Positions 42,726 through 52,548 of a stretch of 64,000 bases of DNA are shown here, piece after piece. The stretch is from NCBI RefSeq assembly GCF_030159255.1, contig NZ_BSCT01000031.1, positions 40,681 to 104,680 on the forward strand, in the 5' to 3' direction. Both the position numbers and the translations under genes were made by a program. The stretch comes from Bradyrhizobium sp. SSBR45G. GTDB taxonomy: Bacteria > Pseudomonadota > Alphaproteobacteria > Rhizobiales > Xanthobacteraceae. Numbering within the stretch: the stretch's first letter is position 1; each line of letters opens with the position of its first letter. The notes beneath the pieces are model-generated. The model was given only the letters and a program-made list of their open reading frames with translations. It did not search any database and had not been told where the DNA came from.

Positions 42726-44981
42726 ATGGATATCGCGCAAGGTCTTTCCCGTCGGTCCTTCCTCATCGGGTCCGCGGCGCTGGCCGGCGGTGTTGCATTC
42801 GGCGGCTACGGCGCGGCCGTGCAGGCGGCTGAATCGGCCAGCGACAATCCGCTGGCTGCGGGCCTTGCGCCCGATGCGGTGACCTTCAACCCATGGGTCG
42901 AGATCAGTGCCGGCAAGATCACGCTGATTGCCCAGCATGCCGATATCGGCCAGGGCACCGGCTCGGTGCAACCGATGATGATCGCCGAGGAGATGGACCT
43001 CGATCCCGGTCAGTTCGAGATCCGGTTCGCCGGACCGCACCCCGCCTATTTCAATACGGGCTTCAAGGAAGAGCTCGCACCCTTCCTGGCTGCGGACCAG
43101 AGCCCTGCCGCCGAGAAGGCTCGCGCCGCCGCGCTCGAAGGTCTAAGGAAGTCCGGGCTGCAGATGACGGGTGGGTCGAGCACCATCCCTGACACTTATG
43201 AGAAGCTGCGGGTGGCCGGCGCCGTCGCGCGCGAGACGTTGAAGCTTGCGGCGGCCAAGCGCACGGGCGTGCCGCTGGCCGATCTCCGCACCCAGTCCGG
43301 CCATGTGGTGCTGCCGAACGGATCGCGGATCTCCTATGTCGATCTCGCCGCGGACGCGGCGCGCATTCCGCCGGTGCTCGACGCCCAGCCGCGCGATCCC
43401 TCGGCGTGGAGGATTCTCGGCAAGCCGATGATGCGGCTCGACATCCGCTCGAAAGTGCTGGGCGAATTGAAGTTCGGCATCGACATGAAGATGGACGGCA
43501 TGCTGTACGCCGCCGTCAAACTGAACCCCAACAAGGGGCAGCCGCTGAAATCCTACGATGCCTCCAAGGCACGGACAATGCCGGGCGTGAAGAAGATCCT
43601 GCGTTTGAAGAACGGCGTCGCTGCCGTCGCGACAAATAGCTGGTATGCCATGAAGGCGGTCGAGACGATCGACTGCGAATGGGCACCGTCGACCTATCCT
43701 GCCGAACAGGCCGATCATTGGAAGACGCTGGAGGCATCTTTCAAACCGGAGTTTCTCGGCAAGGAGTGGCGCAAGATCGGCGATGTCGAGGCCGGTCTCA
43801 AGCAAGGCAAGCGGGTCGAGGCCGAGTATCGCGCACCTTATGTCGGTCACCAGCCACTGGAGCCGCTCAACGGCGTCGCCGTCGTAACCGATGCGGGCAT
43901 GGAGATCTGGGTCGGGCATCAGAGCCCGCAGGCGGTGCAGGCGATCGCGGCTGCCAATGCCGGCCTGAAGCCGGAGCAGGTGACGTTTCACAACCAGTGG
44001 ACGGGCGGCAGCTTCGGGCATCGTTTGGAGTTCGAGAACGTCCGCGTGCTGGCGGAGATCGCCAGCCAGATGCGCGGCACGCCGATCAAGCTGGTGTTCT
44101 CGCGCGAGGAGGATTTCCGTCAGGATATCCCGCGCCAGATCTCGATCGCCCGCCACAAAGGCAGCGTGGCCAAGGGCAGGATCATTTCGGCCGACCTGAA
44201 GCTCGCGGGCACGATGCCCTATAACGGACTGCTCGAGCACATGGGCATGCCGACCAAGGATCCCGATCCGCAACTCGCCGCCGGGCTGTGGAACGTCTAC
44301 TACGATATCCCGCACTTTCGCGCGACCACCTTCGAGGCGCGCAACCTGTCGCCGTGCACGACTTGGCGCTCGGTCGGCGCATCCACGGGCGGCTTCTTCA
44401 CCGAGAGTTTCATCGACGAGATGATTCATGCGGCGGGGCTCGACCCGATGAAGGCTCGCATCGAGATGTGTGTCGTGCCGCACTATCGCAAGGTGCTCGA
44501 GACGGTTGCGGAGATGTCGGACTGGAAGGGACCGCTCGGCCAGGGCAGGGGCCGCGGCGTCGCCTTCGTCGAGTCGTTCGGAACGCCGGTCGCCGAGGTC
44601 GTCGACGTGACGGCGACGCCGCGCGGCATCCGGGTCGACAAGGTTTTCGTTGCCGTCGATGTCGGCAAGATAATCGACCCCGTCAACTTCGAGAGCCAGG
44701 TGCAGGGCGGCGTCGTCTGGGGGCTCGGTCACGCAATGAACTGCGAACTGACCTACGCCAAGGGCGGGGTGCAGCAGACCAACTACAATCATCACGAAGC
44801 GATGCGAATGTACCAGTGTCCGGTGATCACCGTGCGCGGTCTCGAGAACGATCCGAAGGTGAGGGGTCTCGGTGAGCCGCCGGTGCCGCCCGTGGCGCCC
44901 GCCCTCGCCAACGCGATCTTCGCGGCCACGGGCAAGCGCATCCGCGAAATGCCCTTCAACAAGTTCATCGAATTCGTGTGA
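42726..44981 (+). CDS. iorB: Molybdopterin-binding subunit of an isoquinoline oxidoreductase / aldehyde dehydrogenase
   Basis: 751 residues. It opens with a twin-arginine signal (SRRSFLIGSAALAGG), so the mature enzyme is periplasmic. The molybdenum-cofactor regions are visible (WTGGSFGHRLEFEN; SVGASTGGFFTESFIDEM), and the catalytic glutamate is in RGLGEPPVPPVAPA near the C terminus. No FAD subunit is present; a diheme cytochrome follows instead. That trio (2Fe-2S, Mo, cytochrome c) resembles membrane-linked aldehyde dehydrogenases that pass electrons to the respiratory chain. Confidence 0.9.
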   Translation: MDIAQGLSRRSFLIGSAALAGGVAFGGYGAAVQAAESASDNPLAAGLAPDAVTFNPWVEISAGKITLIAQHADIGQGTGSVQPMMIAEEMDLDPGQFEIRFAGPHPAYFNTGFKEELAPFLAADQSPAAEKARAAALEGLRKSGLQMTGGSSTIPDTYEKLRVAGAVARETLKLAAAKRTGVPLADLRTQSGHVVLPNGSRISYVDLAADAARIPPVLDAQPRDPSAWRILGKPMMRLDIRSKVLGELKFGIDMKMDGMLYAAVKLNPNKGQPLKSYDASKARTMPGVKKILRLKNGVAAVATNSWYAMKAVETIDCEWAPSTYPAEQADHWKTLEASFKPEFLGKEWRKIGDVEAGLKQGKRVEAEYRAPYVGHQPLEPLNGVAVVTDAGMEIWVGHQSPQAVQAIAAANAGLKPEQVTFHNQWTGGSFGHRLEFENVRVLAEIASQMRGTPIKLVFSREEDFRQDIPRQISIARHKGSVAKGRIISADLKLAGTMPYNGLLEHMGMPTKDPDPQLAAGLWNVYYDIPHFRATTFEARNLSPCTTWRSVGASTGGFFTESFIDEMIHAAGLDPMKARIEMCVVPHYRKVLETVAEMSDWKGPLGQGRGRGVAFVESFGTPVAEVVDVTATPRGIRVDKVFVAVDVGKIIDPVNFESQVQGGVVWGLGHAMNCELTYAKGGVQQTNYNHHEAMRMYQCPVITVRGLENDPKVRGLGEPPVPPVAPALANAIFAATGKRIREMPFNKFIEFV

Positions 44982-44989
44982 GGCTGGCC

Positions 44990-45622
44990 ATGAAACGCTC
45001 TTTGACTGCCATGGTCGTCGCCACGTCAGCTATTGCGGCGCTCACTGGCATTGTTGCCGCCAAGGACGAGACCAACAAAGACGCGCTGCCGCCCGGCAGC
45101 GTCAGCCGCGCCGAAGGACTGAAGGCTTGGAGGCGGATCGAAGCGGTCATCACTCATCCGCGCTGCGCCAATTGTCACGTCGATGCCAGGGCGATTCCGA
45201 TCTGGACGCCGGCGGGTGAAACCAAGCCGCGCGTGCACGGCATGAACATCCATGGTGGCGACAGCCGTATCGGTGCCGAGGCGGTGCCGTGCTCGACCTG
45301 TCACATGACCTCGGCCATGCCGAATGATCCGGCGCCTGCGCCGCCGCACGCGGGCATTGACTGGCAACTCGCGCCAGTCGAGTTCATCTGGTTCGGCAAG
45401 AAAGGCGCCGAGATCTGCGCGCAACTCAAGGATCCCAAGCGCAACGGGGGCCGCGACGCCGTCGGTCTGCTCGAACATCTGCGCCACGACGCTTCGCAGA
45501 ACGGCTTCATCCCGCGCGGCTGGGCGCCGGGCGCGGGACGCTCGACGCCGCCGGGCACGTTCGAGGATCACGTCAAGGATGTGGCCCTCTGGGGCGCGGC
45601 AGGACAGCCTTGTCCAAAGTGA
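44990..45622 (+). CDS. Diheme c-type cytochrome, electron acceptor of the molybdoenzyme
   Basis: 210 residues from ATG 44990 (GAGG upstream), nine bases after iorB. A signal peptide (cut near VAAKD) is followed by CANCH (about residue 63) and CSTCH (about 103), two heme sites. The operon position makes it the likely acceptor for IorAB electrons. No close named family is recognised. Confidence 0.87.
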   Translation: MKRSLTAMVVATSAIAALTGIVAAKDETNKDALPPGSVSRAEGLKAWRRIEAVITHPRCANCHVDARAIPIWTPAGETKPRVHGMNIHGGDSRIGAEAVPCSTCHMTSAMPNDPAPAPPHAGIDWQLAPVEFIWFGKKGAEICAQLKDPKRNGGRDAVGLLEHLRHDASQNGFIPRGWAPGAGRSTPPGTFEDHVKDVALWGAAGQPCPK

Positions 45623-45755
45623 CATAGCCACGCGGCGGGCTCCGGGCGTGAATAGCTGTGCGTCAGAGCCTCCGCAGTGCGGACGCGCCGACGTGAGCGT
45701 GTGAACCAATTCCGGGATCGTCGCGATCAGACCTTCCTTGTGAGCGGAGACAGTG

Positions 45756-46985
45756 ATGCTCGAGAGCGCCTACCGAGCGCAATGCGCAGCCGTCGAGGAC
45801 CATTGCACGGATGAAGCCCAGCAGCGCAGGCGCGGCCTGACGCTGTTTGCGCTCGCGTTCGGAAGCTTCTGCATCGGCACGTCCGAATTCGCGAGCATGG
45901 GAATCCTTCAACTGCTCTCGACCGGGCTTGGCGTCGACATTCCGGCTGCGACCTACGCAATCACGGCTTACGCGTTCGGTGTGGTGGTCGGAGCGCCTCT
46001 CGTGACGCTGATGGCCGCGCGGCTGAACCGGCGGACGCTGCTGCTCTGCCTCATGGCGTTGTTCGTGCTCGGCAACGTCTTGTCGGCTGTTGCGCCAAAT
46101 CTTCATCTGCTTGCGCTCGCGCGTTTCCTGAGCGGACTGCCGCAAGGCGCCTATTTTGGCGCGGGGGCCATGGTCGCATCCTACATCGTCGGCCCTGGCC
46201 AATCCGGCAAGGCGTTCGCGCAGGTCATGGGCGGGCTGACGATTGCCACCATCGTCGGCTCGCCGCTTGCGACCTTCCTCGGCCAGGCGATCGGCTGGCG
46301 GCGCACCTATGCCGTCGTCGCCTGCGTCGGCATCCTTGCTTTCCTCGCGTTGTGGGCGTGGGTGCCGGTCAGCCAGGCGCTGCGAGGCCGTCCGGTGATG
46401 CAGGAGCTCGCAGCGCTGCGCAGGCCCGCCGTATGGGGCACAATGCTCGTTGCGGCGCTTGGCGTTGCCAGCATCTTTGCAGTCTACACTTTCATCGGTC
46501 CGATCGTCACCGACCAGGCCGCACTCGATCGCGGTTGGATCCCGCTTGCGCTGGCGCTGTTCGGACTCGGGATGACCGCCGGCAACTTCATCGGCGGCCG
46601 CCTTGCCGACGCCTACCCCGCGCGCGGACTCGTTGCGGGATTCGGCAGCGCTTTGGCCGTGCTTGCGGTGTTGGGCATCGGCGGTGGTCATGTCCTCGTG
46701 CTCATGCCAGCGCTATTCGGCGTCGGCGCCACGATGATGACTGCGATCCCCACCATCCAGGTCAGGCTCACGCGCCTGGCCCCGGAGGCGCCGACCTTGA
46801 TGGGGGCCGTGAACCTGGCAGCGCTCAACGTCGCCAACGCGATCGGCGCATGGGCCGGCGGTCAGATGATTGCCGCCGGCTATGGGCTGCTGTCGTCCGC
46901 ATGGGCGGGCTTCGGTTTGACCGCGCTCGGACTCGCGGCGTTCGCGCTCACCTCGGCGAAGGCGCCTCAGCTCGCAAGGGCATGA
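45756..46985 (+). CDS. MFS efflux transporter, DHA1 (AraJ-like)
   Basis: 409 residues with 12 predicted helices. The opening FCIGTSEFASMGILQLL and the loop ARFLSGLPQGAYFGAG are typical of the AraJ/NepI drug-H+ antiporter group. ATG 45756 is preferred over the GTG just before it. It starts 134 bp after the diheme cytochrome in the same direction. It probably exports a small molecule linked to the island's enzymes; the substrate cannot be told. Confidence 0.88.
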   Translation: MLESAYRAQCAAVEDHCTDEAQQRRRGLTLFALAFGSFCIGTSEFASMGILQLLSTGLGVDIPAATYAITAYAFGVVVGAPLVTLMAARLNRRTLLLCLMALFVLGNVLSAVAPNLHLLALARFLSGLPQGAYFGAGAMVASYIVGPGQSGKAFAQVMGGLTIATIVGSPLATFLGQAIGWRRTYAVVACVGILAFLALWAWVPVSQALRGRPVMQELAALRRPAVWGTMLVAALGVASIFAVYTFIGPIVTDQAALDRGWIPLALALFGLGMTAGNFIGGRLADAYPARGLVAGFGSALAVLAVLGIGGGHVLVLMPALFGVGATMMTAIPTIQVRLTRLAPEAPTLMGAVNLAALNVANAIGAWAGGQMIAAGYGLLSSAWAGFGLTALGLAAFALTSAKAPQLARA

Positions 46986-47019
46986 ACGATCAACGTTGTG
47001 GCGGCACAGAACACATGGG

Positions 47020-48699
47020 ATGACGGCCATGGCAATCAGCGAAGCGCGCCGCGCGCAGATGTTTCCGACCCTGTCCGAAATGCAGATCAGCGTGGCGCTG
47101 CGCTTCGCTAGCGCCGTCGCCCGCCGCTTCGACGCGCACGAGATGATCTACGACGTGGGCGCCAGCAATGTTCCGGCTTGGCTGATCCTGGAAGGATCGG
47201 CAGACGCGCGGATGCACGGGGCGGCCGGCACGTCGTCGCTGATCACGACCTATCGCCGCGGGCAGTTCACTGGCGAGACCAATCATCTCTCGGGCCGCGC
47301 GACTCTGATGTCGGTGGTCGCCGGTGAAAGCGGGGCGGTGGCAATCCCGTTCGATGCGCCGCATCTTCGCGCCCTCGTCATCGGCTCGGCCGAGGTCGGC
47401 GAGACCATCATGCGCGCCTATATTCTTCGCCGCATCATGCTGATCGAGGAGGGCGAGATCGGAGGCGCCGGCTCGATCCTGGTCGGCCGCCGCGATGCGC
47501 CGGAGATCGTGCGGCTGTCTGGATTTCTCGCCCGCAACGGCTATCCATATACGGCGATCGATGCAGCCGAGCCCGAAGGGCGTGAGCTGGTGCAGCGGCT
47601 CGGCATCGCTGCCGAGGATCTGCCCTTGATGATCTGTCCAAACGGCAGGCTACTGTCCAATCCCAGCGACGCCGATGCCGCCTCCTGTCTCGGCATTCTT
47701 CCGGTCATCGATCCGAGCACCGTGTACGACGTCGCCATCGTCGGCGCGGGACCCGCCGGACTGGCCGCCGCCGTCTACGCGGCATCGGAAGGCCTGTCTG
47801 CGCTGGTGCTCGACTCTCGCGCGTTTGGCGGCCAAGCCGGCGCATCCGCCCGGATCGAGAATTATCTCGGCTTTCCGACCGGCATCTCTGGACTGGCGCT
47901 CGCAGGGCGCGCCTTCAACCAGGCCATCAAGTTTGGCGCCGAGGTCGCCATCCCGCTCACCGTCGACCAGCTTCACTGTCACGGTGAAAATGCTGATGTG
48001 CCCTTCAGCCTGGCGCTCAGCAACGGCATCACGGTCCGCGCACGCAGCATCGTGATCGCCTCAGGCGCGCGCTATCGTCGTCTCGATATACCGAAAATCG
48101 TGGAGTTGGAAGGCGCCGGCGTGTCCTTCTGGGCCTCACCGATCGAGGCGCGCCTCTGTGCCGGCGGTCATGTCACCCTGGTCGGCGGCGGCAACTCCGC
48201 GGGCCAGGCGGTGGCGTTTCTCGCACCGCGCGTGGCACGTCTCGATCTGGTGGTCCGGCGGCCGTTGGAGCAGACGATGTCGCGCTATCTGGTTGACCGG
48301 ATCGCCGCGCTGTCTAATATCGAGCTTCATGTGGCGACGGAGGTCACTGGCCTGCACGGCAGTCGCGCGACGGGGGTGACGGGAGTCACGCTCCGCGATG
48401 CCCGGACAGGCGCCATCCGGGAGCGCGAGTCGCGTCATCTGTTCTTGTTCATCGGCGCCGATCCCAATTCCGCTTGGATCAACGGCTGCGTCGCCATCGA
48501 CGAGAAGGGCTTCGTTCTCACGGGGGAGCGGGCCGGCGCAGGCGACCGTTTGCCGCTCGAGACCAGCCGCGCCGGCATTTTTGCCGTCGGTGATGTCCGG
48601 GCCGGATCGACGAAACGGGTTGCCGCCGCCGTCGGCGAAGGGGCCACCGTGGTTTCGCAAATTCATGCCGTTCTCGCGCGACACGCCGGAACGGCATGA
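47020..48699 (+). CDS. cNMP-binding / thioredoxin-reductase-like FAD oxidoreductase
   Basis: 559 residues. An N-terminal cyclic-nucleotide-binding-like domain (about 10-130; RRGQFTGETNHLSG), a glutaredoxin-like segment (about 150-225), then a FAD fold with VAIVGAGPAGLAA, the NAD(P) motif VTLVGGGNSAGQA and the end motif GIFAVGDVRAG. The redox CxxC of true thioredoxin reductases is absent: the site reads WASPIEARLC. Such fusions occur in rhizobia and actinobacteria as FAD-dependent oxidoreductases of unknown partner. It follows the MFS gene by 34 bp. Confidence 0.85.
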   Translation: MTAMAISEARRAQMFPTLSEMQISVALRFASAVARRFDAHEMIYDVGASNVPAWLILEGSADARMHGAAGTSSLITTYRRGQFTGETNHLSGRATLMSVVAGESGAVAIPFDAPHLRALVIGSAEVGETIMRAYILRRIMLIEEGEIGGAGSILVGRRDAPEIVRLSGFLARNGYPYTAIDAAEPEGRELVQRLGIAAEDLPLMICPNGRLLSNPSDADAASCLGILPVIDPSTVYDVAIVGAGPAGLAAAVYAASEGLSALVLDSRAFGGQAGASARIENYLGFPTGISGLALAGRAFNQAIKFGAEVAIPLTVDQLHCHGENADVPFSLALSNGITVRARSIVIASGARYRRLDIPKIVELEGAGVSFWASPIEARLCAGGHVTLVGGGNSAGQAVAFLAPRVARLDLVVRRPLEQTMSRYLVDRIAALSNIELHVATEVTGLHGSRATGVTGVTLRDARTGAIRERESRHLFLFIGADPNSAWINGCVAIDEKGFVLTGERAGAGDRLPLETSRAGIFAVGDVRAGSTKRVAAAVGEGATVVSQIHAVLARHAGTA

Positions 48700-48714
48700 G
48701 CACCGCGTCTGCTC

Positions 48715-49128
48715 TCAGCTAGGCATGCCCTCGTACTGCGGCAGATCGAGCGGCTTGACCCATGCGAGGCGGCGTCTGGTAAACATCTCGAGCTTGGGAG
48801 CGATGCCCTTCGGATCATCCAGGCTTCCGAGCGCCACGAAGACAAGCCCGGGAAAGCTTTCGAGATTGCTGGTGAAAACGCGGGCACCGCAGTTCGGACA
48901 GAAGTTTCGATCCAGCCCCTTGCCCGACTGGGCGACGTAGTGGAATGCATGGGGCCGCCCGCTGATAAGCGTGAAATCGTCCTCGGCCACGCCGAAGAAG
49001 GTCGCGGCTTCGCCTCCTGACGCCTTTTTGCAATCCAGGCAGTGGCAGACTGCTACGAAATCCGGCGCCATGTCGAATTCGAATTTCACGTCGCCGCAAG
49101 CGCATCGTGCCGTGTAGGTCTTTGCCAT
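48715..49128 (-). CDS. GFA / CENP-V family zinc protein
   Basis: 137 residues from ATG 49128 (GAGAGGGGGA upstream). The glutathione-dependent formaldehyde-activating fold shows zinc cysteines in RCACGD, CHCLDCKK and FCPNCGARV. Family members bind glutathione adducts of formaldehyde or other aldehydes, which would fit the carbonyl theme here; many have no proven activity. It is convergent with the preceding oxidoreductase. Confidence 0.88.
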   Translation of the reverse strand: MAKTYTARCACGDVKFEFDMAPDFVAVCHCLDCKKASGGEAATFFGVAEDDFTLISGRPHAFHYVAQSGKGLDRNFCPNCGARVFTSNLESFPGLVFVALGSLDDPKGIAPKLEMFTRRRLAWVKPLDLPQYEGMPS

Positions 49129-49197
49129 CGTCGTCCCCCTCTCGTTTTGCATGAAACCCATGGCGCGCTGCAGATGCCTGGCCGGCACGTCGCCGTC

Positions 49198-49803
49198 TCA
49201 CACGTGCGCCAGCAACGACCGGATCAGGCAGTTGTAGTCGTCCGGACGATCGCCGCCGAACTTGCGGGGGACAAACTTCGCCCATGGGGAGGACTGAAGC
49301 AGTCCTTGCGAGCGGTCGCGATTGGCGTACATGAGTTCGGACGAATGCGAGTAGATCTTGATCAGTTTGACCCACGGGTCCTGACAAGAGACCCCTTGAA
49401 TGGTTCGCCCTCGAACAGCGTGCAGATCTTCGATCGCTGCTTGCCGCCCATGCTCTCGATCCGAGCAGCGAGCCCCTCGATATCGGGATCCACCAGGCAG
49501 AAGTGAAACACGCCCGTCTTCTAGTACAGGAAATTGCCGTCCGCACGCTCCGACGCAGGAACGACGAACTCGAACAGCTCGATGCCGACGCCGTTGGCGG
49601 TGGCGAGATGATGACATAGCCCTCTTCGAACGCTTGCCGAAGATGCCCTTGAAGACTTCGCCGATATGCGAGCCGCCGTGCTTGATGTGGAGCGGACCGA
49701 TGATATGGCGGCAGTTGAAAGCGTCGATGTACCACTTCGTCGCGGTATGGATGTCGGAGACGGTCAGGCCGACATGCGTCACTGGAACCGGATCATGCGA
49801 CAT
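49198..49803 (-). pseudogene. Broken VOC/glyoxalase-family gene
   Basis: Start ATG 49803 opens a normal VOC domain (THVGLTVSDIHTATKWYIDAFN, IKHGGSHIGEVFKGIFGK). The frame is lost near 49625; homology then continues in another frame (ATANGVGIELFEFVVPASE) to a stop TAG at about 49522 where Trp is expected, then reads on (KTGVFHFCLVDPDIEGLAARI), and shifts again near 49385 (DPWVKLIKIYSHS). At least three disabling changes, so it is not functional. Confidence 0.85.
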
Positions 49804-49981
49804 GGGTGTCCTTCGCTGGCATGCGATCTTTATCGGAGGATATCCGCCGCATCAGCGGCGCGCGGTTAAATGAGGTAAAACGAGACCGGACGAAGTTCAT
49901 CACCACCTGAACCGTTCCGCAGAACCCTTACGTCGTGCGCGACAGGCGGCATCGACGAAAAGCTGCGGAGCGAAGATGGGT

Positions 49982-50893
49982 TCAACGCATGCGCCGCCAG
50001 GCGCCGGGCGCAAGGCTTGTCGCCCGCTTGAAGGTGCGGGTGAAATGGCTCTGGTCGGCGAAACCGCAGTGCGCGGCGATTGCCGCGAGCGGCAGATCGG
50101 TGCGGCTCAGCAAATGTTTCGCCCGGTCCAGGCGCCGGCTCTGCAACCAACCATGCGGCGTGGTTCCGACCGATGCCTTGAACGCGCGCGTGAAATGCGA
50201 GACCGAGAGGCCGCATTGCGCTGCGACGTCGGCGACCGAGGCCTCCTTGACGAGATTGGCCGCGATGATTTCGCGCGCGCGGCGCTCCTGCCAAGGCGCC
50301 AGCCGGCCGGGCCGCACCAGCGGCCGATGCAGGCCGCCATAATGTTCGGCGAGGTGGAGCGTCATCGCGATCGTCAGTTGATCGGCGAACAGCGGGCCGA
50401 TGGTCGCTGCGTGCGCGATCGCATCGACCAGGGCCGGCGCCAGCGCCTCCAGGCGCGCGTCAGGCGTTCGCCATGGCGCCTTCAAGTCCAGCATCACGCC
50501 GCTGCAGGCCCCGACATCCTCGGCCAGCTCAGCGAGGAAATCACGCGGGATCAGCATGTTCAGGCTGTCGAAACTGTCGCGCAGACGCGCCGAATGGCGC
50601 GCGTTGAGATCGGCTATGTGCAGGCTGCCCCGCGGTGAGGGTGGTGCGATCCTGGCGCAGCCGTCGACCCAGTAGTCATGCGCCGGTTGCTCGCGCAGCT
50701 GGAACACCAAGTAGAACGCGTCCTGTGGCGGAAGCTCGACGCGGAGGTCGGCTGCGGGCTCGGCCATGCCGACGCGCACCAATTCTAGGCGCGCCTTGCG
50801 GAGCGTGCCGGTCAGCGTCGCCGACCGATGCGGGCCAAAGGCGTCGAAGGGCGATTGGACGAAGGTGCTGTTGCGGAAGCGCTCGGTGGTCAT
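49982..50893 (-). CDS. AraC-family transcriptional regulator
   Basis: 303 residues from ATG 50893. The C-terminal double helix-turn-helix is clear (SVADVAAQCGLSVSHFTRAF; PLAAIAAHCGFADQSHFTRTF). The N-terminal part resembles cupin-fold sensing domains. Unrelated to the AraC copy at 41155. Its neighbours are broken genes on both sides, so a target may already be lost. Confidence 0.9.
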   Translation of the reverse strand: MTTERFRNSTFVQSPFDAFGPHRSATLTGTLRKARLELVRVGMAEPAADLRVELPPQDAFYLVFQLREQPAHDYWVDGCARIAPPSPRGSLHIADLNARHSARLRDSFDSLNMLIPRDFLAELAEDVGACSGVMLDLKAPWRTPDARLEALAPALVDAIAHAATIGPLFADQLTIAMTLHLAEHYGGLHRPLVRPGRLAPWQERRAREIIAANLVKEASVADVAAQCGLSVSHFTRAFKASVGTTPHGWLQSRRLDRAKHLLSRTDLPLAAIAAHCGFADQSHFTRTFKRATSLAPGAWRRMR

Positions 50894-51021
50894 GCGATGC
50901 GAGAACTGAGACTGATTGTTGGCCGGACGGCGTGGCGCCCAACATCGAAGTCGCATCACATGTGGGCTGTGGTGCCGGTCCGCAAGTCCCTCGCAGGGTG
51001 CGGACCGGCGTCTTCTTGATC

Positions 51022-51258
51022 TCACTCCGCGATCGGCGGGCCCGTGACTGCGGAACCGAAGCGGGCTGCGAGCTCGGAGAGGGCGTCAGGTGGCGTCTGT
51101 GCCATCACCGACAGCAGCCCTTCTATGCCGCCCGGCGTGAAGATGGCGACGTAGCGCGCCGGCCCGTCGCCGGTGTTGCGCCAGGCATGCTCGACACCGG
51201 CCGGAATGACGACAATCGTGCCGGGGCCGCCTTCCACGCGGGCGCCGTTGACGACGAA
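51022..51258 (-). pseudogene. 3' fragment of a cupin-domain gene
   Basis: Only the C-terminal half of a cupin survives (GTIVVIPAGVEHAWRNTGDG, ARYVAIFTPGG). The 5' part stops abruptly near 51258, where a chemoreceptor fragment on the opposite strand begins. A start at 51237 could give 71 residues, too short for the fold. Junction by recombination. Confidence 0.75.
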
Positions 51259-51260
51259 AC

Positions 51261-51446
51261 TATCCTATGTGGCAGGCTTTGAGCCCTGGGGCTGGGTCAT
51301 CGGCACCGGGGTCTACATCGACGATATGCAGGCGCAGCTCTGGGAAAGCGTACGTGAAGTCATTTGGACTGCCTTGGGGGTAATAGTCCTCATCGGTAGC
51401 ATCACGCTGATGATCGCCCGCCGGACGTCGAAAGCGCTGGCGAGTA
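51261..51446 (+). pseudogene. Internal fragment of a methyl-accepting chemotaxis protein
   Basis: About 60 codons: the end of a Cache sensor domain (GFEPWGWVIGTGVYIDDMQAQLW) and the following transmembrane helix (VIWTALGVIVLIGSITLMIA). Both the N terminus and the whole signalling domain are missing. It is fused in frame to the transaldolase remnant that follows. Confidence 0.8.
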
Positions 51447-52539
51447 TGGGGGGAGTGGTCGGGATCACGACCAATCCAACGATCTTCGCCAAGGCGATCG
51501 GATCCGGTTCCGGCTATGAGGAGCAAATCCGAGACCTGGCGCTGCGGGGGACTGCGGTCGGCGAAACCGTCCGTCTGCTCACCGCTTGGGACGACCGGGC
51601 GGCTTGCGACATTCTGCGATCGACAGCGTCTCGCACCGCGGGCCGGGATGGCCGGGTGTCGATCGAAGTCGATCCGCGCATCGCTCAAGATCCGGCGCGC
51701 ACGGCGGCCGAAGCGCGGGGGCTGTGGTGGCTCGTCGACCGGCCGAATCTCTTCATCAAGATTCCCGCGACGCTGGGCCTGCCCGCCATCGCGTCGACGC
51801 TCGCGGCCGGCATCTCGGTCAACGTCACGCTGATCTTTTCGGTCGAACGCTACCGCGCGGTGCTCGAAGCCTTCTTCGACGGGCTGGAGCGGCGGCTGGC
51901 CGCGGGCGGATCCCTCGAGGGCCTGGAAAGCGTGGCGTCATTCTTCGTGAGTCGCATCGACGTCGAGGTCGACCGCAGGCTTGACGCGATGACGCATGAA
52001 GGGTCGCCGAAGAGTGCGGGTCTGCGCGGCAAGGCGGCAATCGCGAACGCACAATTGGCTTATGAAGTCTATCAGGCTGACGTGGCTTCGCCGCGCTGGC
52101 AGGCGCTCGCCGCGAAGGGCGGCCGGATGCAGCGCCTTCTCTGGGCCTCGACCGGTGTCAAGGACAAGGCCTATGACGACACCCGCTATGTCATCGATCT
52201 GGCGGCGCCCGACACGGTCAACACGATGCTGTTGCAACCTTGGACGCCGTGGCCGACCATGGCCGCCCACGCGGCGACGCGATCGCCGGCACCTACGACG
52301 CCGCGCGTCAGGTCTTTCGCGACCTGCTGCAGGTGGGCATCGATGTCGATGACGTCGTCGACCTGCTCGAAAAGCAAGGACTCGCGGCTTTTGCCAAGAG
52401 CTGGGACGAACTGATCGCTTCGGTGACCAGCCAGCTGGAAAAAGCCGGAGCCGAGGTTTCAGCATCCGGATACGTCGCGCCGATCGATCATGATGGGCAC
52501 ACGCATCCGACTGCGCAGGCTTCGGCTAGTCCGGCCTGA
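51447..52539 (+). pseudogene. tal: Transaldolase remnant, 5'-truncated and frameshifted
   Basis: Homology starts inside the transaldolase barrel (GVVGITTNPTIFAKAI) without the family N terminus. The Schiff-base lysine region is present (NLFIKIPAT), as is LLWASTGVKD. Near 52230 one base is missing after NTM, so the frame changes to ATLDAVADHG-type homology and reads to 52539. Fused upstream to the chemoreceptor helix. Inactive as a full enzyme. Confidence 0.85.
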
Positions 52540-52548
52540 TGACGAGGG

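Noticed and set aside
43143..44795. 550-codon minus-strand frame over iorB
   Set aside because: Shadow frame; the plus-strand molybdoenzyme has signature motifs and a Tat signal.
49866..50294. Short minus-strand frames beside the AraC gene
   Set aside because: Alternate frames of the AraC C terminus in GC-rich DNA, with no start context.
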